From Desulfovibrio litoralis DSM 11393 (GTDB lineage: Bacteria > Desulfobacterota > Desulfovibrionia > Desulfovibrionales > Desulfovibrionaceae), in NCBI RefSeq assembly GCF_900143255.1, contig NZ_FRDI01000003.1:186001-250000 (forward strand): a stretch of 64,000 nucleotides of DNA, given 5' to 3'. The notes beneath the pieces are model-generated. The model had not been told where the DNA came from. It did not search any database and saw only the letters and a program-made list of their open reading frames with translations. The position numbers and the translations under genes were made by a program. Below, one piece after another: positions 10,843 to 20,140 of this stretch. Every line of letters starts with the position of its first letter. Position 1 is the stretch's first letter.

Positions 10843-12426
10843 TTATTGTGGTGTACTCTCAAACTGTTCTGCTTCTTGACGTATTTTATCAAGTAATTGA
10901 TGTTGTTCTTCTAGTTTTTTATCAATAAGTGTTTCATCACCGTATATTTTAGCGGCTTCTTCTTCGTACAAATGATATTCTTTATTATAAAGATCAGGCT
11001 CTTGGCTTGTTGTTGTTGTCAAGCTATAGACTGAAAACACTGCAAACAACGAAATACAAGCAAACAAAGCGGCTTCGGGTTTTGTAAACAGAGTTTTATT
11101 TTGCTCTTTTCTAGCTATAAAAAACAGACTTGAACCAAGCAAATAAAGCACCGATGAAAGCATTACATAATATGCTCCACCTGAGATAATCATACCACTA
11201 GCATATAAGGTAGCTAACGCAGCTTTAATTAAATCGCCTTTACGTTTTTTGTCGCCACCTTCATAAGTTTCGCCGGTAATAGCAAGCTTAAGACCATAAG
11301 CACCCACCAAAAGATAAGGAAATAAAGTCATGGAACTGGTCATTGATAAAGCGAGGCTAAAGGCATAATCGGCAAAAGGGGTAAGCACAAGAAAAATTTG
11401 AATTAAAATGTTAGAAATCCATAAAGCAGCGACAGGTACTTTATTTTTATTTTCTTTAGCTAAAAAAGCAGGCATGGTCTTATCTTTGGCTGCGGAAAAT
11501 AATACTTCGGCCGCCAATAAACACCAAGAAAGATAATTTCCTAAAATAGAAATCAATAAACCAACACTAATAAAAACAGAACCCCAACGCCCAACAATAA
11601 TTTCAAAAATTGCACTCATAGACGGGGTTGGAAGACCGGCAAGGACATGTTGTTTTAAAACGCCATAAACCGGTACTGTAACTAAAAACAAGAGACATAA
11701 CACCCCTAAAAAGCCTAAAACAGTCGCAACGCCAACATCTTTACGGTTTTTAGCATAACGAGAATAAACGCTTGCACCTTCTATTCCCACAAAAACGAAA
11801 ACAGTAACGAGCATAGTATTACGCACTTGTTGCAAGACAGAAGAAAAGCTCGTATCTTCCCCGCCCCAAAAGTTTAAGGAAAACATTTCAGAGTTAAAAT
11901 TCATAATGACAACAAAAATAAAAACAAAAATAGGAATTATCTTAGCCGCAGTAGCAATAGTATTGAGCATTGCCGCTTCTTTTATTCCACGAAGTACCAA
12001 AAAATGAAAACCCCATAAAATAAAGGAAGCTCCGATCAAAGAGGCTATCGTCGTTCCGTCGCCAAAAATAGGAAAAAACATACCAAGCGTTGCTTTAATT
12101 AAAACCAAACAGGCAACATCAGCAAAACAACAACCTATCCAATAGCCCATAGCGGCACAAAACCCCAGATAACTACCAAAACCTGCTTCGGCATAAGCGT
12201 AAATACCGGAATCAAGGTCAGGTCTTCGGTTAGACAGATTTTGGAAAACAAACGCTAACATAAGCATTCCAAAACCGGCTATAGACCAAGCAATTAACGC
12301 CCCAAACACACCGGTATTACGAGCAAAAATTGAAGGTAAAGCAAAAATCCCCGACCCGATCATAGACCCCATAACTAAAGCAATTAAAGCATAAAGAGAA
12401 AGTTTTTGTGTGTTTTCTGAACTCAT
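10843..12426 (-). CDS. Basic amino-acid antiporter, APC superfamily (ArcD-like), paralogue 1
   Basis: A 527-residue integral membrane protein with about 12-13 predicted helices. The N-terminus (ALVMGSMIGSGIFALP) is the APC substrate-backbone-binding GSGIF motif, and the sequence RPDLDSGIYAYAEAGFG is typical of arginine-ornithine and arginine-agmatine exchangers. It is clearly a paralogue of the transporter at 15500-17032; both share the NRKDVGVATVLGFLGVL-type loop. It differs from its paralogue by an acidic, soluble C-terminal tail (about 45 residues, EEEAAKIYG through EQFESTPQ). It is last in the arginine block, after the CDF-like gene. Exchange of arginine for ornithine or citrulline is inferred from the family and the nearby arginine deiminase. 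Confidence 0.85.
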   Translation of the reverse strand: MSSENTQKLSLYALIALVMGSMIGSGIFALPSIFARNTGVFGALIAWSIAGFGMLMLAFVFQNLSNRRPDLDSGIYAYAEAGFGSYLGFCAAMGYWIGCCFADVACLVLIKATLGMFFPIFGDGTTIASLIGASFILWGFHFLVLRGIKEAAMLNTIATAAKIIPIFVFIFVVIMNFNSEMFSLNFWGGEDTSFSSVLQQVRNTMLVTVFVFVGIEGASVYSRYAKNRKDVGVATVLGFLGVLCLLFLVTVPVYGVLKQHVLAGLPTPSMSAIFEIIVGRWGSVFISVGLLISILGNYLSWCLLAAEVLFSAAKDKTMPAFLAKENKNKVPVAALWISNILIQIFLVLTPFADYAFSLALSMTSSMTLFPYLLVGAYGLKLAITGETYEGGDKKRKGDLIKAALATLYASGMIISGGAYYVMLSSVLYLLGSSLFFIARKEQNKTLFTKPEAALFACISLFAVFSVYSLTTTTSQEPDLYNKEYHLYEEEAAKIYGDETLIDKKLEEQHQLLDKIRQEAEQFESTPQ

Positions 12427-12499
12427 TTTTTAAACTCCGCATTAACAATAAAATTATACAACATACTCTTAAAAAACAAAAAAAGTGAAAAAATTCAGA

Positions 12500-13486
12500 T
12501 TAATTCCAACGCTTATCAGCAGTAATACAAACAGAAAGCCATAATTCTTCTAAAGGTTTATCACAAGCTTTCCAAATTTCTTCACGCAGGGCATCTTGTT
12601 GGGCGATAGTTTGTAAATCACAATCAGGTTCAACCAATATATTGACTTCAACAAAATATGATTGCCCAACTTTAACAACGTGGGTTGTATATTTAAGAAG
12701 TTTATATCTTGTTGAAATTTCCAACATTGCTGCATTAACTTTTTTAAAAATAACATCTTCTGAATGTGTAATAAGCAATATTTCCGGAATGTTCCGCTTT
12801 AAAACTCGAATAGGCAGAGGCAACAAACACAAAGAAATAACGGCAACCATAGCACTATCTGCGTAACGCTCCCAAAGGCTGAGAAACGGTTCATTTAACA
12901 CAAAGACAAAAGCAAAACCGATAAAAGTAATAAAACTAAAGACAAAGTCCATAAACCATTCTTTAGCATCATTGCGTACAAATTGTGAATTAATTTGCTT
13001 TGAAACTATTACTTCATAAAACCAAATAGCAAAACAAATCAAGCCTGTAACAATCGTAAAACCAATAACAAGATCTGTATCGGTTTTTCCACCGCCTGCT
13101 CTTATTCCTCCAATTCCACTCACAAAGGCATAAAGACAAATAATCAACAAAATTAAAGCATTAGCACTATGAATTAAAGGTTCGATATGAGCATAACCAT
13201 ATTGAAAACGGTTGTCTTCAGGTCGAGTTACAATTCTGGCTCCAAATAAATTTAACCAAGAACCGGCGAGGCTGACCATAGAGTAAACACCGTTTAAGAC
13301 AACTACGCTAGACTTAATGTATACGCCGTAAACAAGACTTCCTACAGCTAAAAAAACTAGAGTATATAAAGAAATTTTTAAAGTACGTTGTTCTATTCTT
13401 TGAACTTCGGCTTTGGGTAATTGAGCTATTTGTGTGGAGGTTTGAGAATTTGGCATATGCAACTCACTTAATAGTCTTTTATACAA
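12500..13486 (-). CDS. Cation diffusion facilitator-like membrane protein with unusual metal site
   Basis: A 328-residue protein with five or six membrane segments and a cytoplasmic C-terminal domain of CDF type. The loop RFQYGYAHIEPL (about residues 93-104) matches the conserved CDF YGxxRxE segment, and this supports the family call. In helix 2, however, the usual HxxxD reads YSMVS (Y68, S72), and in helix 5 it reads EWFMD (E176, D180), so the canonical zinc/manganese ligands are mostly absent. It may move another ion or be a non-transporting member. It lies between DUF1269 and the ArcD paralogue, with 73-80-base gaps, in the same minus-strand run as arcA. Confidence 0.7.
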   Translation of the reverse strand: MYKRLLSELHMPNSQTSTQIAQLPKAEVQRIEQRTLKISLYTLVFLAVGSLVYGVYIKSSVVVLNGVYSMVSLAGSWLNLFGARIVTRPEDNRFQYGYAHIEPLIHSANALILLIICLYAFVSGIGGIRAGGGKTDTDLVIGFTIVTGLICFAIWFYEVIVSKQINSQFVRNDAKEWFMDFVFSFITFIGFAFVFVLNEPFLSLWERYADSAMVAVISLCLLPLPIRVLKRNIPEILLITHSEDVIFKKVNAAMLEISTRYKLLKYTTHVVKVGQSYFVEVNILVEPDCDLQTIAQQDALREEIWKACDKPLEELWLSVCITADKRWN

Positions 13487-13518
13487 AAGTATCCAATCTA
13501 AAAAATTATAGCTTTAAC

Positions 13519-13559
13519 AAAAGACCAAGCAATTCAAAGTATAAAAACTTGGTCTTTTG
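13519..13559 (-). terminator. Intrinsic terminator after the DUF1269 gene
   Basis: AAAGACCAAG and CTTGGTCTTT form a 10-bp perfect stem with an 18-base loop, directly after the stop at 13567 on the minus strand. The T-rich side follows in the transcribed direction. It should lower read-through into the CDF-like gene. Confidence 0.7.
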
Positions 13560-13566
13560 TAGCTAT

Positions 13567-14064
13567 TTATTGTTTTTTAGCTGAATCAAGAGCGGCTTGA
13601 AGCTTTGCTTGATCTTCATAAGATAATGAGGATTGAATGATAGTTCCACCATATTTTTCAATTTCCGGTAAAACTTTATCTACGGTAACACTACGCACTA
13701 AAATAAATAAAGCCGAAGTATTATTTTGAAGTGTGGAAGCGAGGTCTTTCATGAACTTGTCATTAATACCAATATCGGCTAACGCCCCAGAAGCCGCACC
13801 GGCAGAAGCACCAACAGCAGCACCAAGCAAGGGATTTAAAAAAATCAAACCAACCAACATACCCCAAAAACCACCTGATACAGCACCGGCAGCGGTTAGA
13901 TTAGTAATTTGATGTAGTTTAACTTTACCATTTTTATCTTTAACAGCAACAACAGCATCTTCAAGATCTATAAGATAGCTAAGTTGTAACTTTTCAAGAG
14001 TCAATCGAACTTCTTCGGCTTTGAAAGCATCAGGGTAAGAAACAACAATAAGAGTAGAAGCCAT
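13567..14064 (-). CDS. DUF1269 family protein with glycine-zipper membrane segment
   Basis: A 165-residue protein of the DUF1269 family. Its N-terminal domain begins STLIVVSYPDAFKAEEV, and a central glycine/alanine-rich hydrophobic stretch (GAVSGGFWGMLVGLIFLNPLLG, then AAVGASAGAASGALAD) occupies about residues 58-96. A C-terminal domain contains SALFILVRSVTVDKVL. The family is widespread and often sits near stress or transport genes, but its biochemical function is not established. It is separated from arcA by a perfect 16-bp inverted repeat and from the CDF-like gene by a terminator. A good AGGAGA ribosome site precedes the ATG. Confidence 0.75.
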   Translation of the reverse strand: MASTLIVVSYPDAFKAEEVRLTLEKLQLSYLIDLEDAVVAVKDKNGKVKLHQITNLTAAGAVSGGFWGMLVGLIFLNPLLGAAVGASAGAASGALADIGINDKFMKDLASTLQNNTSALFILVRSVTVDKVLPEIEKYGGTIIQSSLSYEDQAKLQAALDSAKKQ

Positions 14065-14097
14065 AAGAAATCTCCTTCTTTACATATTACACAAACC

Positions 14098-14137
14098 AAT
14101 ATAAGTGCTTAATATAATACAATTAAGCACTTATATT
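14098..14137. other. Perfect 16-bp inverted repeat downstream of arcA
   Basis: AATATAAGTGCTTAAT at 14098-14113 and its exact reverse complement at 14122-14137 are separated by 8 bases. It lies 28 bases after the arginine deiminase stop and 34 bases before the DUF1269 start codon. No U tract follows on the minus-strand transcript, so an RNA-stability stem or an operator is as plausible as a terminator. Confidence 0.7.
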
Positions 14138-14164
14138 ATAAATAAATCTAATACAGTAGCTTAA

Positions 14165-15415
14165 TTAAAAATCAATTGCATCACGGATTAACGGACAAGT
14201 CATACAGTGTCCGCCACCACGACCGCGTCCAAGCTCGCTACCTGAAATGGTAATTACTTCAACTCCGGCTTTACGAAGCAAGGTATTGTTAGCTGTATTA
14301 CGGTCATAAGCAACAACAACACCCGGAGACAAGGCAACATAGTTATTACCGCTGTCCCATTGTTGACGCTGTGTCGCATAGGCATTACCGGCAGAAGCAA
14401 CAACACGCAGTTTTTTAAGACCAAGAGCAGAGGCAACAACATCAGTGAAAACCCCTTTATCTTTACGCAGCTCAATTCCGCTTGGTTTATCGCTTGGATA
14501 AATAGAGAAAGTCTCAACTTGATCCATAATCACAGGGTACATACTTACAACATCACGATCACAGAAAGTAAATACGGTATCAAGGTGCATAGCGGCACGC
14601 AGTTTTGGCATAGCCGCAATGATTACACGTTTAGCTCCGCCTTTTTTAAATAAACCGGCTGCAACTTGGCTAATACCCTGCCAAGAAGTACGTTCACTCA
14701 TACCGATAAGCACAACGCCATTACCGATAGGCATAACGTCTCCGCCTTCAACGGTCGCCATGCCGTGATGCTGAGTCGGATCGCCCCACCAAATTTCAAA
14801 CTTAGCATCTTTAAAACTTGGGTGAAACTTATAAATAGAGGTGGTTAAAATTGTTTCTTCGTGGCGAGCCGGCCAGTAAAGAGGGTTTAGAGTTACCCCA
14901 CCATAAATCCAACAGGTTGTATCACGAGTATATAAAGTATTTGGAAGCGGTGGCAATAAATATTGTGCAACGCCCGGGGCTTCTTTTAACGCTTTAAAGA
15001 TTTCTCCGCCGTGTCCTTCCGGAATATCATGGATAGATAAACCACCAATCAAATATTCAGCTAAAACACGAGGTTGCATTTCGTCTAAATAAGCACGGAT
15101 CTCATCAACCAAACCCACACCGACTTCGTTTACGACAATTTGTTGATCAAGTATCCATTTTCTGGCAGCAGGATTTTCTAAAGTTTCTGCCAAAAGATTG
15201 TGCATTTCAACAACGTCAACACCGTGTTCACGCATTTTATTGATAAAATCAAAGTGATCACGTTTAGCTGTTTCAACCCAAAGAACATCATCAAACAACA
15301 ATTCATCACAGTTTGTCGGGGTCAAACGGGTATGTGCCAAACCCGGGGAACAAACCATAACCTTACGCAATTTACCAACTTCAGAATGCACACCATATTG
15401 AGTATTAGTAGTCAT
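14165..15415 (-). CDS. arcA: Arginine deiminase
   Basis: A 416-residue cytoplasmic enzyme that hydrolyses L-arginine to L-citrulline and ammonia. It has the ADI-family start ([19 protein letters not shown]), the [14 protein letters not shown] segment, the [10 protein letters not shown] substrate loop and the C-terminal [10 protein letters not shown] motif with nucleophilic C404. Length matches bacterial ArcA (about 405-420). It lies 84 bases downstream of one ArcD-type antiporter and about 1.7 kb before a second. No ornithine transcarbamylase (arcB) or carbamate kinase (arcC) is in the window, so ATP-forming completion of the pathway is not shown here. Acid resistance, nitrogen release or citrulline exchange are alternatives. 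Confidence 0.97.
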   Translation of the reverse strand: MTTNTQYGVHSEVGKLRKVMVCSPGLAHTRLTPTNCDELLFDDVLWVETAKRDHFDFINKMREHGVDVVEMHNLLAETLENPAARKWILDQQIVVNEVGVGLVDEIRAYLDEMQPRVLAEYLIGGLSIHDIPEGHGGEIFKALKEAPGVAQYLLPPLPNTLYTRDTTCWIYGGVTLNPLYWPARHEETILTTSIYKFHPSFKDAKFEIWWGDPTQHHGMATVEGGDVMPIGNGVVLIGMSERTSWQGISQVAAGLFKKGGAKRVIIAAMPKLRAAMHLDTVFTFCDRDVVSMYPVIMDQVETFSIYPSDKPSGIELRKDKGVFTDVVASALGLKKLRVVASAGNAYATQRQQWDSGNNYVALSPGVVVAYDRNTANNTLLRKAGVEVITISGSELGRGRGGGHCMTCPLIRDAIDF

Positions 15416-15499
15416 AACAAACTCCTTTATAAAATGTTTATTTTACAAATTATCACAACATATTTTCACGATAAAAACTATTCACAATAAATATTATAC

Positions 15500-17032
15500 C
15501 TATTGCAAGCGAATAAGCCCTGTTGCTATACTATAAATAGCCACGACAGCACCTACGACAATCACGCCAAAGGTAGCTTTTTCAAATGCAGTGGCAAAAA
15601 TAGGAAGCTTTTGTTCTTGTCTCGCTTTAAAGAACAACAATGAAGTCGGGGCATAAATTAAAGCCGCCAATAAAATGTATTTCATTCCACCTGAATAAAG
15701 CATTAAAGCAGAATAAAAAGTAGCAATACAAGCTATAATCAAGTCTTTGTTTCTGTTTTCAGGGTTAATATTATAAGTTTCAGCAGTAGAAGCAAGCTTA
15801 ACACCATAAGCGGCTACCAAAAAGTATGGAATAAGGCTTAAAGCACTAGTTAATTCTAAAGCCAAAGTAAAGGCATCAGCAACAAAATAAGTAAGGATTA
15901 AAAACCCTTGGATAAAAATATTGGTTAACCAAAGAGCTGCGGCAGGCACTTGATTTTCATTTTCTCTAGTTAAAGCGGCGGGAAAAACCTTGCTTTTAGC
16001 GGCTGAAAACAATACTTCGGCAGCAAGCAAAGTCCAAGATAAATAAGCACCTAACACAGAAATAATAAGACCAACGCTAATAAAAATAGCTCCCCAAGCT
16101 CCCACCATCCGCTCTAAAACAAGAGCCATAGAAGGTTGGCGTAAACCGGCTAACTCAGCACGAGTCATAACTCCATAAGAAAGCAAGGTAATTAAAACGA
16201 AGGTTAAAAGCACGCCTAAAAATCCTAAAACAGTCGCAACACCGACGTCTTTTCTGTCTTTAGCATAACGTGAATATACGCTCGCACCCTCAATACCTAA
16301 GAATACAAAAACAGTAACCAACATTGTGCCGCGGACCTGAGAAAACAAAGATTCAGTAGGTGTAGCAACCGCTTCTCGTATTAGCTCAGCTTCCGCATGA
16401 CCAAGATGACCATAGTCATTAAGGTGTAGTAACAAATCATCAGACGGAGTAATAGCAGCAGCAAAATATCCTAAAAAGTTGTCGGAAAAAATCCCTGTTT
16501 TAAAATTAAACAAAGCGACTAATAAGAATATACCAATTGGCACTATTTTAGCGATAGTAGCAATAGTGTTAATGGTTGCGGCTTCTTTTACACCCCTTAA
16601 AATAAGAACATGAAAACCCCAAAGAATCATTGAAGAAATAACAACAGCAGTAACAGTATTGCCATCTCCAAAAATATCAGGAAAAAAACCACCGAGCGTA
16701 GATTTAATTAAAACAAAGTATGAAACGTTACCTACGCAACTTCCCGCCCAAAAGCCAAGAGCAGCGGCAAAGCCCATATAGTTTCCAAACCCGGCTTGAG
16801 CATAAGAAAACACCCCGGAGTCAAGGTCTGGTTTTCTTTGAGCTAAAGTTTGGAATACAAAAGCCAGCATCAACATACCGGTACCGGCGATTGTCCAAGC
16901 AATTAATGCCCCGGCAACACCGGTAGCTCTGGCAAAAGTAGCAGGCAAAGAGAAAACACCCGCACCAATCATAGAACCAACAACTAACGCAATTAAAGCG
17001 TTTAATGAAAGTTTTTGAGCTGATGAACTCAT
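15500..17032 (-). CDS. arcD: Arginine/ornithine (or citrulline) antiporter, APC superfamily, paralogue 2
   Basis: A 510-residue protein with about 12-13 membrane helices. The N-terminal ALVVGSMIGAGVFSLP is the APC GSMIGxGxF motif, and RKPDLDSGVFSYAQAGFGNYMG is characteristic of basic amino-acid/polyamine antiporters. It lies directly upstream of arginine deiminase on the same strand (84-base gap) and is probably the first gene of the arginine transcript, which supports exchange of arginine for an ADI-pathway product. Compared with paralogue 1 it has an extra periplasmic or cytoplasmic loop of about 35 residues (around TPSDDLLLHLNDYGHLGHAE) and lacks the acidic C-terminal tail. Product specificity (ornithine or citrulline) cannot be read from sequence. 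Confidence 0.88.
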   Translation of the reverse strand: MSSSAQKLSLNALIALVVGSMIGAGVFSLPATFARATGVAGALIAWTIAGTGMLMLAFVFQTLAQRKPDLDSGVFSYAQAGFGNYMGFAAALGFWAGSCVGNVSYFVLIKSTLGGFFPDIFGDGNTVTAVVISSMILWGFHVLILRGVKEAATINTIATIAKIVPIGIFLLVALFNFKTGIFSDNFLGYFAAAITPSDDLLLHLNDYGHLGHAEAELIREAVATPTESLFSQVRGTMLVTVFVFLGIEGASVYSRYAKDRKDVGVATVLGFLGVLLTFVLITLLSYGVMTRAELAGLRQPSMALVLERMVGAWGAIFISVGLIISVLGAYLSWTLLAAEVLFSAAKSKVFPAALTRENENQVPAAALWLTNIFIQGFLILTYFVADAFTLALELTSALSLIPYFLVAAYGVKLASTAETYNINPENRNKDLIIACIATFYSALMLYSGGMKYILLAALIYAPTSLLFFKARQEQKLPIFATAFEKATFGVIVVGAVVAIYSIATGLIRLQ

Positions 17033-17458
17033 AAATACACCTCTTTTTTATAGTAACTACAACAAAATATTCACTTAGCCTATTTCAATTAAAAAATTCA
17101 GATCAACAGAAAAATTTAGTTAAAAACCTTATCACAGATACGCAACTTATTATTAACTACAAAGAATATATAAGATACTTTTAAAGATATAATACTCTTA
17201 ATAAAGAGTTACGTCAATATAGTATAATAGAAAATTAAGTATAACACAACAAAAGAAGCAGAAATATATATTATGCATTATATAAAATCAGATGTTATAG
17301 CACAACAAAAAGCTATTATAAACATAAAAAATAATATTACTCTCTCAACACAGATATTGACTACTATATTTTAGTGTATACTATTTAATAATACAAAGGT
17401 TCAAACTCTCATAGACAAACTAATAAACAAACATAAAAAACTCAAAAAGAGGTATCAT
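17033..17458. other. AT-rich gap between arcD paralogue 2 and small protein gene
   Basis: This 426-base divergent intergenic region should hold promoters for both sides. I see a short inverted repeat ACTCTTAATAAAGAGT near 17190-17206 and the promoter-like pair noted separately. No coding frame, RNA gene or copy of the dispersed element is evident. Confidence 0.5.
17357..17384 (+). promoter_or_regulatory. Possible sigma-70-like promoter for the 64-residue protein
   Basis: TTGACT at 17357-17362 and TACTAT at 17379-17384 are 16 bases apart, about 75 bases before the start codon. In sequence this AT-rich, chance matches are common, so this is only suggestive. Confidence 0.35.
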
Positions 17459-17653
17459 ATGAACGAAAAATTAAACCTTACCGTAAAAATGAATAGTGGT
17501 TGTTGCAAAACAGTTAGCACCGTGATTAACGAAGATAAAGACCCGGAGATTGCTACAATAGATATGGGTTCGGGAAAAATTACCTACGGTCCCAACAATC
17601 CACAAGAAGAAGAAAAATTAAAACAAGCAAAAGAAAAAATTAAAAATAAATAA
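17459..17653 (+). CDS. Small 64-residue protein of unknown function with a Cys-Cys pair
   Basis: The frame is short but looks real: AAAGAGGT lies about 8 bases before the ATG, a promoter-like pair precedes it, and a strong terminator directly follows the stop. The protein starts MNEKLNLTVKMNSGCCKTV, with an adjacent cysteine pair at residues 15-16, then a polar stretch containing DKDPEIATIDMGSGKITYG, and ends with a lysine/glutamate-rich helix. There is no signal peptide or membrane segment. I recognise no family. The CC pair could bind metal or form a redox site, but nothing beside it specifies a role. Confidence 0.6.
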   Translation: MNEKLNLTVKMNSGCCKTVSTVINEDKDPEIATIDMGSGKITYGPNNPQEEEKLKQAKEKIKNK

Positions 17654-17655
17654 AA

Positions 17656-17697
17656 AAAGACCCCCTGTGAAAAATCATTAGGGGGTTATCTTTTTAT
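17656..17697 (+). terminator. Intrinsic terminator after the 64-residue protein
   Basis: GACCCCCT and AGGGGGTT pair into a GC-rich stem of about 7-8 bp with a 13-base loop, followed by ATCTTTTTATATTTTTT. Confidence 0.85.
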
Positions 17698-17744
17698 ATT
17701 TTTTATATCAACTATTATATTTACATATACTTTTTACAAAAGCA

Positions 17745-20003
17745 CTATTTTGCCTTTAACAACCAAGTCATAAGAACAGACTGCAATTCACTCACATTAA
17801 TTGGTTTGGTAATATGATTATTCATACCTGCCAAAAGGCTCTTGTCTCTATCACCCGACATGGCGTTTGCCGTCATGGCAATAATCGGCATTTTCTTCGC
17901 CCACGGAACCTCTAAGGCTCTGATATTTTGAGTTGCCTCAAGCCCGTCCATAATCGGCATCTGAATATCCATCAAAACAAGGTCAAATTCTTTTTCACGA
18001 CAAAGTTCAACCGCTTCAGCTCCATTATTAGCTACATCAGGGTAAATATTAATTAGCCCGTGAAGCAACTCAGAAGCGATTTCTTGGTTAACCTCGTTAT
18101 CTTCAACCAAAAGTATTCTTGCTTGTTCTATCAATATACACTCTGATTCATCAGTACAGACTTTAACCTGTTCTAATGGTTCAGCATTTTCTTTAAACTC
18201 TAAGATAACGGTAAAATAAAACGTACTGCCTACTCCAACCGTACTATCAACCCAAATTTTACCATGCATGAGTTCAACAAGCAACTTTGAAATAGCAAGC
18301 CCAAGGCCGGTTCCACCAAAACGTCTGGTGGTTGATCCGTCTTCTTGAGTAAAGGCTTCAAAAATATGCTCCAAACTATCAGCTTGCATACCTATTCCGG
18401 TATCGGAAACAGAAAACTGTAGAGTAACCTTTTGGTTTTCTTCTTTCACTTGTATAACGTGCAAGGTAACAGACCCATTTTCGGTAAATTTAATGGCATT
18501 GTTACAAAGGTTGATACAAACTTGAGATAATCTTAGAGAGTCGCCCACAACAATATCAGGGACTTTTTCATCAAGACTGAAAACAAGATCTATTTTTTTA
18601 TCGCTCGCCTTTAAATCTAACAAATCATAAATAGATTTTAACATGCCGGATAGGCTAAAGGTCGTAAGCTCAAGCTCCATTTTATTGGCTTCAATTTTAG
18701 AAAAATCTAAAATATCATTAATAATACCAAGCAAGTTTTGTGCTGCGGTTTGTATTTTTAAAAGACTGTTGCGTTGCGTCAAGTTAGGATTATTTTGCAA
18801 AGCGATATAAGTCATACCCAAAATTGCATTCATCGGAGTACGAATTTCATGACTCATACGCGCTAAAAAATCACTCTTGGCTCTAGTTGCCGCCTCAGCC
18901 ATATAGATCATGTTTTTCAACTGAACAACCATAGAGCTAAAGGCAACACTAACCACGCCTATTTCATCATTTCGCTCAATATTCAGTTTTTCATCCAACT
19001 GCCCCGCCCCGACTTTATCAGCATAAGACGCCAGAGACAACAGGTCGCGAACAACCGGCATGGCTATTATATAAATAACAAAACATGCACCCAAGACGGC
19101 GATAAACATAACTATCCAACCCAAGCGCTCAATAGAACGCACAGGTTCAAGCAAATGCTCTATATTAACACACTCTAAAGCATAAAAATCAAGATCAGGT
19201 AACTTGTAAAAGGCAACCAACTTATTAACGCCCATATCATTTACTTCAACATAACCGGAATCTTGAGAAGTAATTTGTTCTAACCACTTTTTATCTTTAT
19301 AAACAAAGCTTCCGATTAAACTTTCAGCGGAAGAGGCACGCACCATTCCATCTTTTGAAATGATTACCGAATTAAACCCTTCGTTATAGTTAGAGGCAAA
19401 AATATTTTTTGTAGCACGAGAAACATTAATAAAACCGACTATTGCACCATTAAAACCAGCTTCATGTTTCAAGCGACCGGCAACGGCAACCAAAGGCGAA
19501 CCATTTTTTACTTTACGAAAAGGAAGAGACAACACTACCTGTTCTCCCTTCATCACCTCTTGAAACCATACTTCCTTAGAGACATTAACTTGATTTACGT
19601 CTGAACTTTCTGAACTTGAAATAATAAGACCTTGGTCGTTAACCACAAAAAAACTGTCGTAATCATTGCTAAAGCTGACAATACGTTGTAACAACGCGTT
19701 TACATACTTAACAAAATCTTCTCTGCTTTTGTGCCATTTAAGGTCATTACTATTTAAAATATATATGAAACTTGGAATATTAACAGCAAAACGTATATCG
19801 GTCTTTGCTCGGTTTATTTGAGCCGCCATACTGTTTCCAACGATGGTGGCAGAATGCAAAACTCGCTCACGCCCGGCGGCAATCAAAGTTGATTCGGTTT
19901 CTTTAACTACCGTACCTATTGATATAAATAGAGTTAGGGCTACTATTATAATTAGTGGAATAACTAATTTGAGTTTTAAACCTATATGCATACGAAACAC
20001 CAT
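17745..20003 (-). CDS. Hybrid sensor histidine kinase with receiver domain
   Basis: A 752-residue inner-membrane kinase. A membrane helix (about residues 10-30) is followed by a periplasmic sensor of double-Cache type (about 35-290, with a FFVVNDQGLIISSS segment), a second helix (about 293-315), a HAMP region (about 318-370) and a HisKA domain with MSHEIRTPMNA (H385). Next come an HATPase domain with GTGLGLAISKLLVELM, and a C-terminal receiver with LVEDNEVNQE and LMDIQMPIMDG (phosphoacceptor D679). It would pass phosphate from H385 to D679 and then to an unseen HPt protein. No partner regulator adjoins. Cache domains often sense small organic ligands; the ligand is unknown. Confidence 0.93.
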   Translation of the reverse strand: MVFRMHIGLKLKLVIPLIIIVALTLFISIGTVVKETESTLIAAGRERVLHSATIVGNSMAAQINRAKTDIRFAVNIPSFIYILNSNDLKWHKSREDFVKYVNALLQRIVSFSNDYDSFFVVNDQGLIISSSESSDVNQVNVSKEVWFQEVMKGEQVVLSLPFRKVKNGSPLVAVAGRLKHEAGFNGAIVGFINVSRATKNIFASNYNEGFNSVIISKDGMVRASSAESLIGSFVYKDKKWLEQITSQDSGYVEVNDMGVNKLVAFYKLPDLDFYALECVNIEHLLEPVRSIERLGWIVMFIAVLGACFVIYIIAMPVVRDLLSLASYADKVGAGQLDEKLNIERNDEIGVVSVAFSSMVVQLKNMIYMAEAATRAKSDFLARMSHEIRTPMNAILGMTYIALQNNPNLTQRNSLLKIQTAAQNLLGIINDILDFSKIEANKMELELTTFSLSGMLKSIYDLLDLKASDKKIDLVFSLDEKVPDIVVGDSLRLSQVCINLCNNAIKFTENGSVTLHVIQVKEENQKVTLQFSVSDTGIGMQADSLEHIFEAFTQEDGSTTRRFGGTGLGLAISKLLVELMHGKIWVDSTVGVGSTFYFTVILEFKENAEPLEQVKVCTDESECILIEQARILLVEDNEVNQEIASELLHGLINIYPDVANNGAEAVELCREKEFDLVLMDIQMPIMDGLEATQNIRALEVPWAKKMPIIAMTANAMSGDRDKSLLAGMNNHITKPINVSELQSVLMTWLLKAK

Positions 20004-20140
20004 GTTACACGTTTTATAATCAGCCTGTGAAATAAAAAAAACTTATAGTTTTTTTATACTTTCTATATCCTTATCCATTTTTATCAAATTACTCAACAAA
20101 TATTTCAAACATACATGCAAAAAATAAAGTTTAAAACCAA

